Shown piece after piece: positions 6,083 to 6,139 of a stretch of DNA of 6,139 nt. Each line of letters begins with the position of its first letter. Position 1 is the stretch's first letter. Where the stretch lies: positions 1 to 6,139 of the forward strand of contig JANWHF010000271.1 in assembly GCA_025450555.1 (NCBI GenBank), written 5' to 3'. A program made the position numbers and the translations under genes. A model generated the notes under the pieces. That model did not search any database and had not been told where the DNA came from. It saw only the letters and a list, made by a program, of their open reading frames with translations. The DNA is from Tepidisphaeraceae bacterium. GTDB taxonomy: Bacteria > Planctomycetota > Phycisphaerae > Tepidisphaerales > Tepidisphaeraceae.

Positions 6083-6139
6083 ATTACCGAAAAATGTTGA
6101 TCTTCACATCATCTGCAATTCCATCCGATCCGATTGGCC
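6079..6139 (+). CDS. Start of an unidentified protein, possibly a glycosyltransferase (runs off the right edge)
   Basis: Only 20 codons are visible, starting MNYRKMLIFTSSAIPSDPIG. A basic start followed by a short hydrophobic strand (MLIFTSSA) and a loop with Pro and Gly is the usual opening of a Rossmann-like fold and is common in GT-B glycosyltransferases, which would fit this locus. The identification is a guess from pattern and context. A second in-frame ATG lies at 6094. A weak GGA is about 9 bases upstream of the first ATG. The start overlaps the stop of the possible ORF before it (ATGA). If real, the gene is divergent from the O-antigen ligase/polymerase-like gene. Confidence 0.4.
   Translation, partial: MNYRKMLIFTSSAIPSDPIG

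Overview
The window is a surface-polysaccharide (O-antigen or exopolysaccharide) biosynthesis segment from a bacterium, most likely Gram-negative. The reasons are an O-antigen ligase/polymerase-like membrane protein, a Wzx-like flippase, a family 2 glycosyltransferase and two FkbM-type methyltransferases packed together. Base composition is about 53-60% G+C in the lines counted by hand, and most starts carry Shine-Dalgarno motifs, including one GTG start. The phylum cannot be fixed from the sequence alone.

Layout, left to right. Positions 1-181 (minus) hold the N-terminal part of a response-regulator receiver domain that runs off the left edge; its predicted phospho-acceptor position is Glu instead of Asp. 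A 233-base divergent intergenic region follows. Positions 415-1164 (plus) encode an FkbM-family methyltransferase. It converges, with only 7 bases between stop codons, on a four-gene minus-strand cluster. That cluster reads from right to left: O-antigen ligase/polymerase-like protein (5800-4457), family 2 glycosyltransferase (4420-3521), flippase (3531-2116) and a second FkbM methyltransferase (2086-1172). Gaps in the cluster are 36, -11 and 29 bases, so it is probably one transcript with translational coupling at the glycosyltransferase/flippase junction.

The right 340 bases are more A+T-rich (about 43% G+C over 5941-6120). They contain no confident gene, but do hold a possible frame-broken small plus-strand ORF. 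This ends in an ATGA overlap with what looks like the first 20 codons of another plus-strand gene (6079 to the edge).

Taken together, the genes give a plausible Wzx/Wzy-type assembly module: the glycosyltransferase adds a sugar to a lipid-linked unit, the flippase moves the unit across the inner membrane, the ligase/polymerase-like protein joins units or transfers them to an acceptor, and the methyltransferases could O-methylate sugars. The initiating phosphoglycosyl transferase, the chain-length regulator and export genes are not in this window. I see no RNA gene, CRISPR array, transposase or insertion sequence, and nothing that amounts to a clearly new system.
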